Assembly: GCA_964006375.1 (NCBI GenBank) | Contig: OZ023264.1 | Location: forward strand, 11,542,225-11,606,224 | Direction: 5' to 3' | Origin: Tillus elongatus | Lineage: Eukaryota > Arthropoda > Insecta > Coleoptera > Cleridae | DNA length: 64,000 bases | Position numbers and translations under genes: made by a program | Part shown: piece after piece, positions 46,902 through 61,365 of the stretch | How positions within the stretch are numbered: position 1 is the first letter of the stretch | Layout: each line of letters starts with the position of its first letter | The notes under the pieces: generated by a model | Seen by the model: the letters and a program-made list of their open reading frames with translations, nothing else | What the model was told of the DNA's origin: nothing | Database searches by the model: none

Positions 46902-47062
46902 TTACGGGGCCTCAATCTGCCTACTCCCCAAATCTCGCCGGAGATCGTCTGTGAGGTCTCAGTGTGTTCAACCCCAGATCTCTCTGAGGCCTAGGGTTGA
47001 ACACACTGTGACCTCACAGACGATCTCCGGAGAGATTTGGGGAGTAGGCAGATTGAGGCCTT
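46902..47062. repeat. Central hairpin of the palindromic satellite
   Basis: ctgcctactccccaaatctc and the following ~50 nt pair with their inverse at 46992-47060 round a short centre (gatctctctgaggcc). Confidence 0.85.
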
Positions 47063-47069
47063 AGAGTGC

Positions 47070-47228
47070 CCTTACATATTTCCTTTACCCACCTTTGTCC
47101 ACCACTCTAAGGAGTAGGCAGATTGAGGCCTTAGAGTGTCCTTACATATTTCCTTTACCAACCTTTGTCCATCACTCTAAGGAGTAGGCAGATTGAAGCC
47201 TTAGAGTGTCCTTACATATTTCCTTTAC
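47070..47228 (-). repeat. Inverted 70-bp units, right arm
   Basis: About two and a third copies of the same 70-bp unit in reverse orientation. Confidence 0.9.
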
Positions 47229-47271
47229 CTCTTTAAAATGGCTCCAAAACAGGAGGCGAAACGTCGAGTTT
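47226..47271 (+). ncRNA. Degenerate hammerhead-like motif, right arm
   Basis: TTTAAAA (47232-47238), stem GGCTCC-AAAACA-GGAGGC with one mismatch, GAAACGTC at 47258-47265. More decayed than the left-arm copy. Confidence 0.45.
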
Positions 47272-47312
47272 CCATAAATTCTGGACGCGGTTTAACCCGA
47301 GAACCAAGCATG

Positions 47313-47316
<4 letters not shown>

Positions 47317-47388
<72 letters not shown>
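47317..47388. repeat. (TA)n microsatellite
   Basis: Right border of the palindromic satellite. Confidence 0.97.
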
Positions 47389-47390
<2 letters not shown>

Positions 47391-48229
47391 CAAAGAAAAA
47401 CCACTGCCTGTCACGACGCCCATGCTTCTCCGTTTCTTGGAGAATATTAAGTAAATAAAGATAAGTCGGTAATCGGTAAGTAAATATCGTTGTGAAAATT
47501 TTTTGCGATTAAAGCATAAAATTACTGGAATAAGTAGCAAATGTAAAAAAAATTAATTGCTTTAGAAATCCAGTATATAAATATTCCCTGCCTCAAACCT
47601 TGAATACACAAAATTAAATATTCAAGTCTGAGGCTGGAATTTTCAGCGTTTCATAATAAATGTTGTAGGGCTCTATATAAAATCCACAGCCCACCATATA
47701 ATAAGAATATCTGATGCTAAACAAAAACGATACGAAAGTCGGAAACCATCAAGTATGTTCTTGTATAAAATTTTTAAGTCAAGTTCCAGGAAATATTTTC
47801 CGTTGGCATTGTTAGAATATGAGAATTTAACCAAAGGGGAAATGGTGTATGCCGTTTGCCGTGTTCCAGACTCCTGCTATTAATTTTATTGTTTGACGTC
47901 GGCTGTTTCAGTTTACGGTCGGTTTATTTCAGGACTATTCGAATTTCTTTCCCCCTTTTAGATATTTTCCTTCAATAAGTTTAACGATGGCTCCAAAACT
48001 GCGTAGGAATTGTTTCACAAATTGCTCATCGCACATAACAAATTCAATTAGTGCCGTTAAGGGAATGGGAATCAAACGCATTAACTTTCCAATCTTATTT
48101 TAAAATTAAACAGGCGCCAGCTGTTAGGTGCTTCTCTGAAAAAAGGTTAATGTTCTTAAATAAAATCGGCTAAGGCATAATCCCATTTAATCACAGTAAA
48201 TAAAAAGTTTGTATTTTTGTTTCGTTTCT
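47389..48229. other. Unassigned DNA
   Basis: No recognised gene or repeat. Confidence 0.4.
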
Positions 48230-48400
48230 TTAACGCCGATCTATTTCAGCAACTATGTCGAATCACCGACTCGAGGACGCAGTTTGACTTAACTATCCTG
48301 GAAATTTCGCCTAACTCCTTTTCTGTATAGAGAGTAGGGATTTTTAACGGTATACCATCGCTTGACACACGTGACCAACATAAATTGGTTGAAAAATTAT
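48230..48400 (-). mobile_element. SINE-body-like fragment
   Basis: Weak similarity to the SINE body at 33290-33440 (taactatcctggaaattt, gtagggatttttaacg, ccgactc). The tRNA head is missing. Confidence 0.5.
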
Positions 48401-48789
48401 TTTCCACAAGAATTTAAAGGAAACAACAAAATTGCCCGAAAAGTGTTTAAATTTAAAAGAGGTTGTAACGATTCACTTTTTTATCTGGAATCATTACTGG
48501 TTTAAAAACACTTAGAAAGCCCCCAAGTATCTAAATTACACCAAAAACCCTATCTATATTAAATACTTCAAGTTTTTGATTTCGAAATTGTTTTGATGAA
48601 AAGTCGCTAAATCTTCAAGTACCGTAAACCCCTTTACTGCATTTCTAATTTGTACGTTGAAATTCAATATATGTTTGCCAAGGAAGAAAGTGTCGCATTT
48701 TGCTGAAGGAATATTTCCAAGAAATAAATATCGTTGCGACTGGCTCTGTAATTTTCCGCATCGATGACGTCACCCAAGAACGACCGTTT
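48401..48789. other. Unassigned spacer
   Basis: Probably includes the decayed 5' end of the following mariner, but no terminus was located. Confidence 0.4.
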
Positions 48790-49795
48790 GAACCGTTGAA
48801 CAAATGCGAAGAGAAATATTAATGATTATTGGGTATAGTGATATGTGCAGAACACAGGCACAAGTTGTTAACCTACTTAATGAAAAACCTATAGATTTGC
48901 CCCCACTAACCCAGGGAACTATGTCTAAGATACATTCACAGTTTCGTGATTATGGACACGTTAAACCACTGCCTAGGAGAGCCGAGTTTGTTGAAGAATA
49001 TGTAAAACTCAAATTTTATTGGCTTTTCAAGAAGAACCAACAACTTCTACCTGTCAACTTGCACTTGAAAACGATGTTAGTCAATCAACAGTTTTAAGGT
49101 GTCTCAAAAACGAAAAAATGCATCCCTATAAACTATAACACGTTTAACAGTTGATTTACGGTGATTCTGATAGAAGACTGCAATTGTGTGAACAACTGCT
49201 GGACATGTTACATAGAAATGTTATTTCTTCTGCTGACGTTCTGTTTTCCGATGAGCAACATTTCTTTTGAATGGCGCTGTAAACCAACAAAATTGCAGAT
49301 ACTTGGCTGCCGAATACCTCCAATGGATGAGACAAACACACACTCAGCGTCCTCAGAAGTTGAACGTTTGGGCTGGTATCATTGGTGATAAGGTAGTTGG
49401 ACCTGTTTTTATAGAAAATCTAAACGGTCCAAGATATTTGGAAATGCTAAGAGAACAGGTTGTCCCAATGTTAGCAGAATTGTATTCAAATGTAATGGAA
49501 TCCAATATTTCCCATGAAAGGATATGGTTTCAACAAAGCTGGATTACGCGAAGAGGTTTCGCAGAATGTAAGATCACCAGATCTTACACCTCTTAATTTC
49601 TTTTTATAGGGATACCCTAAGAACATAGTGTATAAAACGCAACCTGCTGATTTAGATGATTTGAAAATGAAAATTACAACGGAAATTAGGAACATAACGC
49701 CTGACGTGTTGAACAGAGTTAGGAAAGAATTCCAGAGCAGATGATTTCGTTATGTGCAAGTGAATGGAGAACATTTTCAAGATTTATTATAAGAA
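48790..49795 (+). pseudogene. Degenerate mariner transposase
   Basis: Three out-of-frame stretches align with the intact transposase at 51060. They are EILMIIGYSDMCRTQAQVVN (48804-), then CRYLAAEYLQWMRQTHTQ...KLNVWAGIIGDKVVGPVFIENLN (49286-49430), and a C-terminal part ending VNGEHFQDLL near 49790. The second catalytic Asp region reads IWFQQSW, so the Asp is lost, and the third is in another frame (RSPDLTPLN). Multiple frameshifts; dead. The family's right end is probably at about 50220-50345. Confidence 0.75.
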
Positions 49796-50214
49796 AGGGA
49801 CTTTTTTATGAAGTTTATTTTCGAAATTTGAATTTCAGGGTAAACTGTCTAGTTTTAAAATTCCGGTATTAAATTTCCACCCTGTATTGAAAACTGCACT
49901 ATTAGACCATACATATGGGGTATCTCCGCATTCAGAAAAAATGTGATCCATCGAATTGTGATGAAAAAATGTAGGGTTGGTATTTAAAAAAAATGGATAA
50001 AGTGGTGGGAGTAAAATGGTGGGAGTTTAATTTTTTTAACTATGATTATAAGATTATGTTCGACAAATTAAACTTCCCGTGGCTCAGCGCTTTCCACAAA
50101 AACTATTTTTTCCCGAATAATGAATTTTATTCCATGAGTGTGTTTCACACTGTACATATTATATATTATTTAATAAATTAATGAAATTAAAATTATAATT
50201 TATAAAATTTGCAG

Positions 50215-50345
50215 GTGATATTTAGAAACGTCACAATTTTTGAAAACCAGAGTTGATGTGTCCGAGCATTTCGTCAAAACACAAATCCCTCAAATCTTAA
50301 TGCAGCAATTATTCCATAATTTTGGCGCTCACTGTATCCCCCCCC
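50215..50345 (+). mobile_element. Right-end fragment of the degenerate mariner family
   Basis: Shares gagttgatgtgtccgagcat and ttcgtcaaaaca with the inverted piece at 25361-25509. Ends cactgtatccc just before a C run and a TA array. Confidence 0.5.
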
Positions 50346-50350
50346 CCCAT

Positions 50351-52569
<2,219 letters not shown>

Positions 52570-52627
<58 letters not shown>
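52570..52627. repeat. (TA)n microsatellite
   Basis: Continuation of the array split by the mariner; also abuts a PLE 3' end. Confidence 0.97.
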
Positions 52628-52631
<4 letters not shown>

Positions 52632-53420
52632 TGTTCATTGAAAAAATGTGGGTTACTTGTCAGTTGTAAGATAAAACTCTATATTATATTGCAAAGCTTT
52701 CGGATTTAAAAACGTGCGAATGGTCTGACGACTGCAGCCATAAAACACACACACACAAGCCTTATGATTTTTTTCCTTTATCATGGCTACAATATGGAAA
52801 GCAAAAATTACATTTAACATAAGAAAAATAATAATGACTTAAATACTTACATATCTAATGCTAGTTTTAAAATTGAATAAGGGGAAAATTACAAAAGAAT
52901 AAACAATTACAAAATTTTTGTCGTAAAAGGAAGTTAACATAAATAAACATTTGTCTGAAATATGTGAACTAACTGGATTTAAATTTGACTTTTTGTTTTT
53001 GTCGAGGAACTGTAAATAGGGCTATTGTTTTAAAAAGTTATTATCTTTCCTTACGTTTACTATGTTTTCGGATAAAGTAGTTTCTGTTTTCTAGACAGAT
53101 TCTTTTATTGTTCATGGTTTGAAAATAGAAAATAGAAACATTACTGAAATTTATATTATGATCTGTATTAATGTTATATTCAGACAAAGCACAATTTCTA
53201 TTTTGTAGATGTATATCAGCTTTGCGCTGTGTTAAAATCGGTTTTTAAAAACTCTGCCTGGTTCACCAATGTATATTAAATTAAAAATACTACATGAAAT
53301 ACAATTTCCAATTCGAGATACTTTAGAAATTTCATCTCTACTTTTAAGTTTACTAAAAATGTTATACGCGTATTGTAACGATTGCGTTTCGTTACTACTT
53401 TAAATATTCAAAATGAACCC
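52628..53420 (-). pseudogene. Penelope-like GIY-YIG fragment with 3' UTR (minus)
   Basis: On the minus strand, from about 53400: YIGEPGRVFKNRF-like sequence (end of the GIY-YIG core), then LQNRNCALSEYNINTDHNIN and KRICLENRNYF, then RKDNNF and LDKNKK, all in broken frames. The tail (52628-52960) ends gacaagtaacccacattttt beside the TA array and keeps a CGAAAGCTTTG remnant of the hammerhead-like block. Dead, 5'-truncated. Confidence 0.65.
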
Positions 53421-53731
53421 GTAAGAGACTTAATTGATAGCCGACAATCCAATGTCAGTAAGGCAATTTATGTTTTGATTTCAAAATTTTTCATTTAAAA
53501 TTCGTTAAGAAATTTTATATCGTAACACCCGCACTGAATTCCCTATAATATACGTCGAAATCCAAATATTGAAAGACGTCGCATTTTTGTTGGGGAAAAT
53601 GAATATCTCTATTGTCCTGGAATTCTAGGACAATAACAGAAGCTGACGTAATTATGATGAAATCTAGAAAAACGGTTACAAAACGGTGAACCAAGTCCAT
53701 TATTGTTTTGAGGTGTGTATAGAAGACGTCG

Positions 53732-53759
53732 TGGCTCTATCTAGAAAGCTAGATAGAGC
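53732..53759. repeat. Short perfect hairpin
   Basis: gctctatctag, an aaag-type loop, then ctagatagagc. Confidence 0.8.
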
Positions 53760-55231
53760 TCGCGTACAGCCATTAACAGGTCACGGTAAGAATTTTGCGT
53801 GCAGCTCTGGCAAGAGGCAGATTGAGCTGCCAGCGTGGTGAGTTAGCTAGGCGGTTGACAAGTTAACATCGTTCTAATTAGCGTGGCTCATCATTGTCTT
53901 AAAATAGGTGATACAATTCCTTTTCGTTGTCGATAATATCTAACAACAGTTGTCAGTGATTGTTTAATATCATTTGATCGGTTTTTGAAATTAAATTAAC
54001 AACGTGTTTGGCAGAAAAACGCGAATCAAGCAGTTATCCTTTGTTCACCAACCTGATAAATGCCTCAAGTTAATCACACAAAGTTTCTGATTATTACCGA
54101 GCTCTGAATCAGTTGGCTTTATACATTTCACTTGAGCCAATTTACATTTTAATTGCTGTTTTTAGTCAAGTTAATTCCGAACATCGACTTAAGACGGTTG
54201 TTCATTTAATGTTAGGGGCCAAATTATCTCATCCAGTATTGGAGCAACAAGAACCACCTGCCCAATAACCGTTTATGGAAAGTACCACTTATTCTCTCCA
54301 ACCTCCCCTCTCGTATTGGAATTGGTAAGCCTATGTTAGGCTCTGATGGTTGACTCTACTTGGAGAGCATCCTCAAAGGTTCAACAGGTAACTCCAGGTG
54401 TCAGGACTTGGCGAGTCGATGAAAATTTAATTTTTTGTATGGAAACAATCAAAACCTTTCATGCAGCAGCCCATTATTTGAACCTTTACAATTTGAATTT
54501 TCAAAGTAACCTGATCAAATTTGAACTTCAATAGTGTCAGTGAAGTGTCTGAAAAAGGGCAACTGTAAATTTCCTGTTTATTCTTTAGAATTTTGTCAAT
54601 ATTGTGAATTTAAATACATAGTACTTGAAATTGTAATTAGCAGATTTTTGTTTGTAAAATATTTAACCTGTACATTTTTAATATTTTTCATTGACAATCA
54701 TTAAAGTAAAAATTTCACATAGTAATATTTTTCTTAAATGGAGCCTTACTCAAAGGACTGGCCAGTTATTTCATTGAAAAATCAACCGAACTAATTGATG
54801 AACGTCAAGCAATTTAGATGATGTTGATCCTTAATATACCTCAAATATGTAATGTTAATATTTTTATAAACTAGAACCATTTTATTTTATTATTTTGTCA
54901 TATGCTATATGAAATGATAATTTCTTTTTCTTGAAACTCTTGCTGTTTATTTGATATTTATTTGTGTATGAGTTAATATTTATTTGAAATTTACCAACCA
55001 TGTTAATTTAATTTTGTTTGCTATCCCAAATTTATTGATATAAACAAATTTAATATTATTGTTACATTAACATAAATTCTAATTATCGTATATCTAGATT
55101 CCTTAAATTTTATATAACCAGGCCCTAGCCTGGAGGCTCACAAATATAAGACTTCAGGCAGAGCAACACAGAAAAGAGCGTGAGTATCAAACCATATCAA
55201 GATCTGCCAACCTCCTAAAGTGTTTCTAGTC

Positions 55232-55252
55232 TTAATAATAATAATAATAATA
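55232..55252. repeat. (TAA)n microsatellite
   Basis: Seven TAA repeats. Confidence 0.9.
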
Positions 55253-55521
55253 TGATAGATAGATGCTTTTAGAGTAGGGCTAATAGGCAAAAGTGACCTC
55301 ACTATCAAGCAGATTCAAACCCACTTAAGGTCAATCACAATATACCACGTCTACAAGTAGTTTTTGTTTAAGGACGGTTACAGTATTTCAATAAAAATGA
55401 TAAAACTTACGTACACAACAAAACGTATCAACATTATACTATTTTTGATAACCGAAGGGGCAAAAAATACATATTGCTAATTTTAGCGAATTAAAAAAAA
55501 TTCGCTTATGGGGAGATCTGT

Positions 55522-55524
<3 letters not shown>

Positions 55525-55595
<71 letters not shown>
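55525..55595. repeat. (TA)n microsatellite
   Basis: TA core of the long family A relative. Confidence 0.97.
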
Positions 55596-55598
<3 letters not shown>

Positions 55599-56139
55599 AC
55601 CGATAACTCAAAAAATAATAGACCGATCTTGATAAAATTTGCGGAGTACTTTCCTTTTGCAAGTGGCTTGGATAAGTTCGTTAGCCAGGAAAATCGGACC
55701 AGGTTTTTCCGGAAAATTTTGTGTTTTCTTTATAAAAAAATTCATATCTCCGGAAATAACAACGTGAGGGCAACCAAATTTGGTACGCGTGTTTGTATTA
55801 TAAAGAGTGAATTTTGTACCTAGGTCCCTAGCTTTAAAGACAAAGAAGTTATTGGCCGTTTAAGCAACAAATTTTGGAGTTTTCCTCAAAACGTCAAACT
55901 CGCAATTTTAAACGTCAAAATTGGCAATGTTTAGGCAAATAATGTGAAACAAATACCGTTTGTGAAAAGGAAATGTTGCAAGAAGAGTGTTCTGCAAACC
56001 CTTAATTTTCAGATTCAACCATCATTGCCCTTCATTTAACTAAAATATTTACAGAATATCCATTTCAAATATACCATTTCTCTGATGCTTTGGCTGTCAG
56101 TTTACTTAAGTTTGGTGGCTATTTGGATATTTATTTGTA

Positions 56140-56900
56140 GGTTAAGTGAAGTTTATGGTTTAACGGTCTATAAGTTTTTTAGCTAATTATCGTAGAACAA
56201 TTTGCAAATCTGAATGCAGTAAGTGCGTTTTGGTAGCGAATTTTCGGTAAATTTGCAGTTTAGCTCCAGAACGCTTTTCAAAAAACTGTTTTCAAAAACC
56301 TGCCTAGTGCCCCCCTGTATCCACAGACCCCAAGAAAAATTTCTTGTTCCCACCCCCCAAGGAAGTTACGGGACCAGGAGTGAGTAGGGGTGCATAATTT
56401 TTTTAGCTAATTTTTGTAGAACAAATTCGTTAATGCATTTTTGCATTTTTTATCAAAATATGATGCGTTTGTAAGAATAAAAACTGGACGCAGTTAGTGC
56501 GTTTTGGTAGCAAATTTTCGGTAAATTTGCAGTTTAGCTCCCGAACTCTTTTCAAAAAACTGTTTTCAAAAACCTGCCCCTTGTATCCACAAACCTCAAG
56601 AAAAATTTCTTGTTCCCACCCCCCAAGGAAGTTACGGGACCAGGAGTGAGTAGGAGTGCATAACTTTTTTGGCTAAATTTCATAGAACAACTGCGTTAAT
56701 GCATTTTTGCATTTTTTGTCGAAATATGATGCGTTTGTAAGAAAAAAATCTAAATGCAGTTTAGCTCCTGAACGTTTCTCAAAAAACTGTTTTCAGAAAC
56801 CTGATCACCAACTACCCTCCACCCCCCATGGAGCCACAAACCCCAAGAAAAATTTCTTGTTCACACCTTCCCAGGGAAGTTACGGGACCAGGAGTGAGTA
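56140..56900 (+). repeat. Tandem array of ~260-284-bp units (three copies)
   Basis: Units contain tgcatttttgcattttttat, ggacgcagttagtgcgtttt and gaagttacgggaccaggagt, as in the 29470-31110 array; the third unit has lost part of the inverse hairpin. Confidence 0.82.
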
Positions 56901-57622
56901 GGGGTGCTGAACGGGGTAGGTAGTAAAAAGGAAATATGAGCAGAAAATTCGAATAAAGCGGGCTTGAAAGCTGTCTTTTTCACATCTTGAAGCCATATCC
57001 CCCTTAAACCCTGCCTACCCCGCACAGCACCTCTATTCACTCCCAGTCCCATAACTTTGGGGGGGGGGGTATGATTGTGAACAAGAAATTTTTCTTGTGG
57101 TTTGTGCATCCAAGTGGGGTTCTAGTAATGTTTCTGAAAACAATTTGTTGAAAAGCGTTCGGGAGCTAATCTTCAAATTTACCGAAATTTCATTAAATCC
57201 TTCAAATTTCAATAACTCAATTTGCTATTAACGTAAGCTTTGTTGGATAGAAAACCAACATTTAAGTTTATTTTCGGAACATTTTTGTATATTTTCAAAC
57301 CATAAGTAATTTTGATAAAATATAGTACATTGTTTCTACCACATAGGCTATACCGGTAATCAGATTGATGCCTGCTCGCATTTGCTATTAAAAACATTTT
57401 TATGGAAATTCACTTCCATAACACATTTGCTGCATCTAGACTTTTGAAAAATGTTTATATATTTTCAAACAATAAATTTATTTCAATGAAATATGGTACA
57501 TTGTTTCTACTATATAGGCAACCAAGTTTGATGCCTGCTTTCATCAAAGAGAGACATTTGCTATTAAAAATAGTTTAAAGAAAATTCGCTACCATAACGC
57601 ACTTGCTGCGTCCAGAGATTTT

Positions 57623-58216
57623 TCTTAATTTCTTTTCCTCAATTGAAATTATGTCCCACAAAACAAAAATAATAGTTAAGGGTCGACAATGAGATATTAA
57701 CAGCATTTTCAGTCGCGATATTCCATCGTATTGTCTCCAGCCTGACAATATCAGTAAACTCATTTCCTGCGAACCAGTTCTCGCTAGTTTGAATTGTGGA
57801 AAACACAAAATGGAAGTTCACAGTATTAAACTGGGGCAAGAAATTAAGTTTTCACTGTCACCGACGGTGATAAATCCTCTCGCCGCAGAAAAAAACAGAC
57901 GACACAAAAGTGGCTTTGCTTAATTGAAATACCTCTTTCAGAATGTCAATTAGTTACAGCCAGGGACACTTATCTAGTTTGAATGTCGACCGACAAAGCC
58001 TACCATGATTTACTTGTTGTTATTTACGCACCAGCGGATTTGAATATTTGATACGGGAGGTGGAAATGATTGAGGTTGAAAGCTGGTGTCAAAAAACATG
58101 ACAAGATGGAAAGGGTCTAAGATAACCTTTAACACGGTGAAATGATAAGCTGCATACATGGATTCACTGGGTCAAAAAAATAAAATTTATATTATTGGTG
58201 TAAACAACTAGAAATA
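57623..58216. other. Unassigned spacer
   Basis: No recognised feature. Confidence 0.4.
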
Positions 58217-60140
58217 TAGCGTGGCGCATTGAAAACGAAACAGACCAATTTGCGTTCAGAGAATTTTTTTAAGCAACGCTGAAACATGTCAATTTTAATA
58301 TTGAGGGGGACATCTTTTATCATAAAACTCAACTGTGTCACATCAACCCCTTAAGGGTGGTGATAACAACCCTTATATTTTACATAGGGAACATGGGTCG
58401 AGTGTTAAATCATTTGAAAGCTCTTTCTTTTTTGAATTCAGCACACTAATTCTTTTGGAAGTTTTATCAACTCGTTTAAAAATTATTTACAGTTGAAGAT
58501 GCAAATACGCATTTCACTCATTCCGATAAGAGATGCGCTGATAGTCAATGTTTTGTTGGTTTGTAAACAAAAAGTTGACTATCAGAACATTTTTTATCGG
58601 AATGAGAGAAATGCGGTTTATTATTTCAGTTTGTCGGTCGGTTTGATACTTGATAGTACTACCGACAATTAATTTCACAATGGTGTATTCTGTAGAAGAA
58701 AGAGTTGAAATAATTACTCTTTTTTTCAAAAACGATGACTTTGCCAACCGTACCGCAAATTTGTTTAATGAACGACATCCGAACAGACATGTTAACAGAA
58801 AATACATTTTGGAATTAGTTGCAAAATTTCGACAAAGTGATTAAGTAGCCAACAAAAAACGGGATCCTGAACGTGAATTTCCAAGTAGAAATGAGGCTAC
58901 TGAGATTGAAGTGTAAGGACAAATTGATGCAGACCAAACTTTGAGCGCGAGAAAATTGGCCACTGTTTCAAACATCAAAAGAAGAACTATTCAGCGAATA
59001 TTGAAGCATAATAAATTTCACCCGTATAAAATTCATCTTGTACAACTGAATGAAGATGATTTTGATCGGCGGCTGGAGTTTTGTGAAGTTATGACTGCAC
59101 GAATAGCTGATAACGGAAACTTTCTGTTCAATATCTGTTTTTCAGACGAGTGTACGTTTTTATGAAACTCTACAGTGAATCGTCATAATTGTCGTTATTG
59201 CCAGATAATAATCGAAGAAATTTTCACGGAGTCCACACTCAAACTCCACAGAAATTGAATGCCTGGAATGGCATTTTTGGGTACCGTTCAATAGGATCAA
59301 TTTTTCTTGATGGCAATTTGAGTGGCGAAACGTATTTGGAGTTACTAGAAGATATCGTTTACCCTCCACTAATTGACATTGTTGAAAATGATGATCGCTA
59401 TCAAGAAAATCAATTAGTGTTTCAACAAGATGGAGCTCCTCCGCATTTTCCACTACGTGTTAGGGAGTTTTTGAGAGAGAGTTTCCAGAGCAATGGATTG
59501 GGCGTAGAGGTGCTATTGAGGGGCACCCTAGATCACCGGATTTAACTCCTTTAGACTTCTTTCTATGGGGCCATTTAAAGAGTAGAATTTTAGCAACAGA
59601 ACCGGAGTCTCTGGAAGAATTACGACGACGCATTGTTGAAGAATGCCATCTAATAACGCCACAAATTATCCAGAATGTCAGAGCTCGTTTTGAACCAAAT
59701 TTGTACTTTTGTATGGAAGCTGGTGGTCAACAATTTGAACACTTACTTAACTAAATAAACATTTTTGAACGTTTGGTTTTGTTTTTTAGTTTTCGTAACG
59801 AAAAATTGACTAAATAGTGTATTTCTTATCACAATTAATGAAATACGTTCTTGCAACTCCAACTGTTAATAATTTTTAAACGAGTTGATAAAACTTCCAA
59901 AAAAATTAGTGTGCTGAATTCAGAAAAAAAAAAGCTTTTAAATAATGTAACACTTGACCCATGTTCCCTATTTAAAATATAAGGGTTGTTATCACTACCC
60001 TTAAGGGGTTGATGTGACAAAGTTGAGTTTTATGTCAAAACATGTCTCCCTCAATATTAAAATTGACGTGTTTCAGCGTTTCTTAAAAACAAATTCTCTG
60101 GGCGCAAATCGGTCTGTTTTGTTTTCAATGCGTCACCCTG
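58217..60140 (+). mobile_element. Mariner transposon, full-length but dead
   Basis: 1.92 kb between TA dinucleotides. The left end is mutated (TAGCGTGGCG) while the right end keeps CACCCTG. Inverted repeats of ~285 bp (58217-58505, 59860-60140). Same family as the LOA-interrupted copy at 13785-20912 and the PLE-split copy at 6106/9192, and useful as their uninterrupted reference. Confidence 0.88.
58680..59754 (+). pseudogene. Mariner transposase with several stops and frameshifts
   Basis: Starts MVYSVEERVEIITLFF. A TAA follows AKFRQSD (58842), another stop follows EIEV, a codon loss occurs at VQLNEDDF, a stop follows DECTFL (59162), and a frameshift comes near RYCQ. The remaining parts keep the second catalytic Asp (VFQQDGAPPHF) and, in another frame, RSPDLTPLDFFLWG. 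It ends EHLLN. The reading frame across VHTQTPQKLN shows what the LOA insertion at 14681-19950 disrupted. Confidence 0.85.
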
Positions 60141-60449
60141 TATAGCTTAAATATGTACAATTTAATGTATCACAATTATCAAACCAACGATCCTTAAGCT
60201 AAAAGCGCTGGTATTACCAGCAAACGAAGTAAACTTAAGAGACTCTCAAATTTACCTACAAAAGATATGACTGTAGAGCATCAGTGGGATCATTTTAAGC
60301 TTGTTTATGTAAAATACTTTGTGGATATGAAAACGTAGATATAAACTAAAAACTAGGTCTCTCTAAAGCCCTGAATAACTAACATTATACTAGGGCAAAT
60401 AAAATACAAACGCAAACAGTGGGGAAGCTGTGAATCTGAGTAGTAATAA
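60141..60449. other. Unassigned spacer
   Basis: No recognised feature. Confidence 0.4.
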
Positions 60450-60525
60450 ATTATTATTTTTGAAAACATTTCTTCAGATGAGCGCAATTTTGGCTACCTA
60501 GAACTCAAAACCAAGATACCTTTCC
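60450..60525 (+). mobile_element. Family A 5' conserved-segment remnant
   Basis: ttttgaaaacatttcttcag and atgagcgcaattttggctac match the conserved 5' segment; no ends remain. Confidence 0.5.
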
Positions 60526-60669
60526 AACCAAAGATTGTTACTTACCGAGATTTTCGAAACCTTGATTATATATTATTTAATCGTGATTTGCAGTCATTGA
60601 ACTAGCAGGATTTGATAGGTGAACCTAGCATCGAGATAAAGATTGAAATGTTCAACTCTTTTGTATTAC

Positions 60670-60913
60670 AGTTGTTTGACATCCACTCTGGAAGTCTGAA
60701 CTGTTACATAAATTAAACAGGAACGACTTGGGCATAATTACAGGACTTTTCACAGGACACTTCCCAGTAAGGTACCAACTTATGACGATGGGTAAGTCGA
60801 ACAGTGAAAACTGCAGATGCCGCACTGAAGCAGCGGAAGCAACGGAATATTTGCTAATATATGCCGTTCTGCAAAAGGTTGAAATACCTTGGAGGAGTGA
60901 CTTTAACTTTTGA
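60670..60913 (+). pseudogene. LOA-type ORF2 C-terminal fragment
   Basis: The plus frame reads LNRNDLGIITGLFTGHFPVR, YQLMTMGKSNSENC and CRTEAAEATEYLL, aligning with the LTGHMAVKKHLHKMG...ACRLCGEGEESAQHIL region near residues 1130-1170 of the intact ORF2. The Cys-His knuckle is damaged. It is from a different, older LOA-like lineage than the 14.7-19.9 kb element. Confidence 0.7.
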
Positions 60914-61013
60914 ATTGTACATCATGGTGGAGGCGCAGCACTAATGTCTTTGTTAATCATTAAAATAAATTTGATATCATTTTTGAACGTCACACCGTCT
61001 GGGACTACCATAA

Positions 61014-61080
61014 TTAAACGTTGAATGTAGCGGCTTATCCTCCAGAGTCTGGAGGAGAAGCCGCTACATTCAACGTTTAA
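61014..61080. repeat. 67-bp near-perfect hairpin
   Basis: ttaaacgttgaatgtagcgg plus ~12 nt pairs with its inverse ending caacgtttaa, centre at 61047, with one mismatch. Possibly a fold-back insertion. Confidence 0.9.
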
Positions 61081-61365
61081 ATAAATTTGATTAGAGATCT
61101 AACGAATTCTCCGTCTCATATACGCCAACTGTGCACCAACACATAAATATATTAACATTTACTGGGTGTTGAGATTTCTATCTGACGTATTGTCAAGAGT
61201 ATATAGTGTGTGTCCCTATGATCTTAAAGTATATCTGTTTTAAAAAATATTCTAAATATATTCACAAAGTTTGGTACACCATCAAGTTTTCCATGGTGCT
61301 CTATTTAACTAAAACCTTGTTGTTTTCCTGACGGTTCTGGTTATACAGCCTGTATATTTTTATAT

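Larger units (their letters stand above)
46200..47388. repeat. 1.2-kb palindromic satellite bounded by TA arrays
   Basis: The outer (TA)n arrays enclose inverted blocks: 46275-46392 is mirrored at 47226-47316 (gaccaagcatgtctc, ccataaattctggacgcgg), then 70-bp tandem units on each side (seven left, about two right), then a central hairpin (46902-47062) with arms such as ctgtgaggtctcagtgtg. The arms differ in unit number, so the palindrome is asymmetric. Confidence 0.88.
53421..55480. other. Unassigned AT-rich DNA, about 2 kb
   Basis: Only short motif-less open frames (for example 54346-54534), the hairpin at 53732, and a TAA tract at 55232. This is the largest stretch without mobile-element signatures and may be original genomic DNA. 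Confidence 0.5.
55481..57622 (+). mobile_element. Long family A relative, second copy
   Basis: Same start (agcgaattaaaaaaaattcg) and same end (ataacgcacttgctgcgtcc, 57594-57613) as 28771-31806 and the same order of modules, but with about three internal tandem units instead of five and therefore ~0.9 kb shorter. The 3' AATTCGCTACC is the inverse of the 5' AGCGAATT. No coding capacity. Confidence 0.78.
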
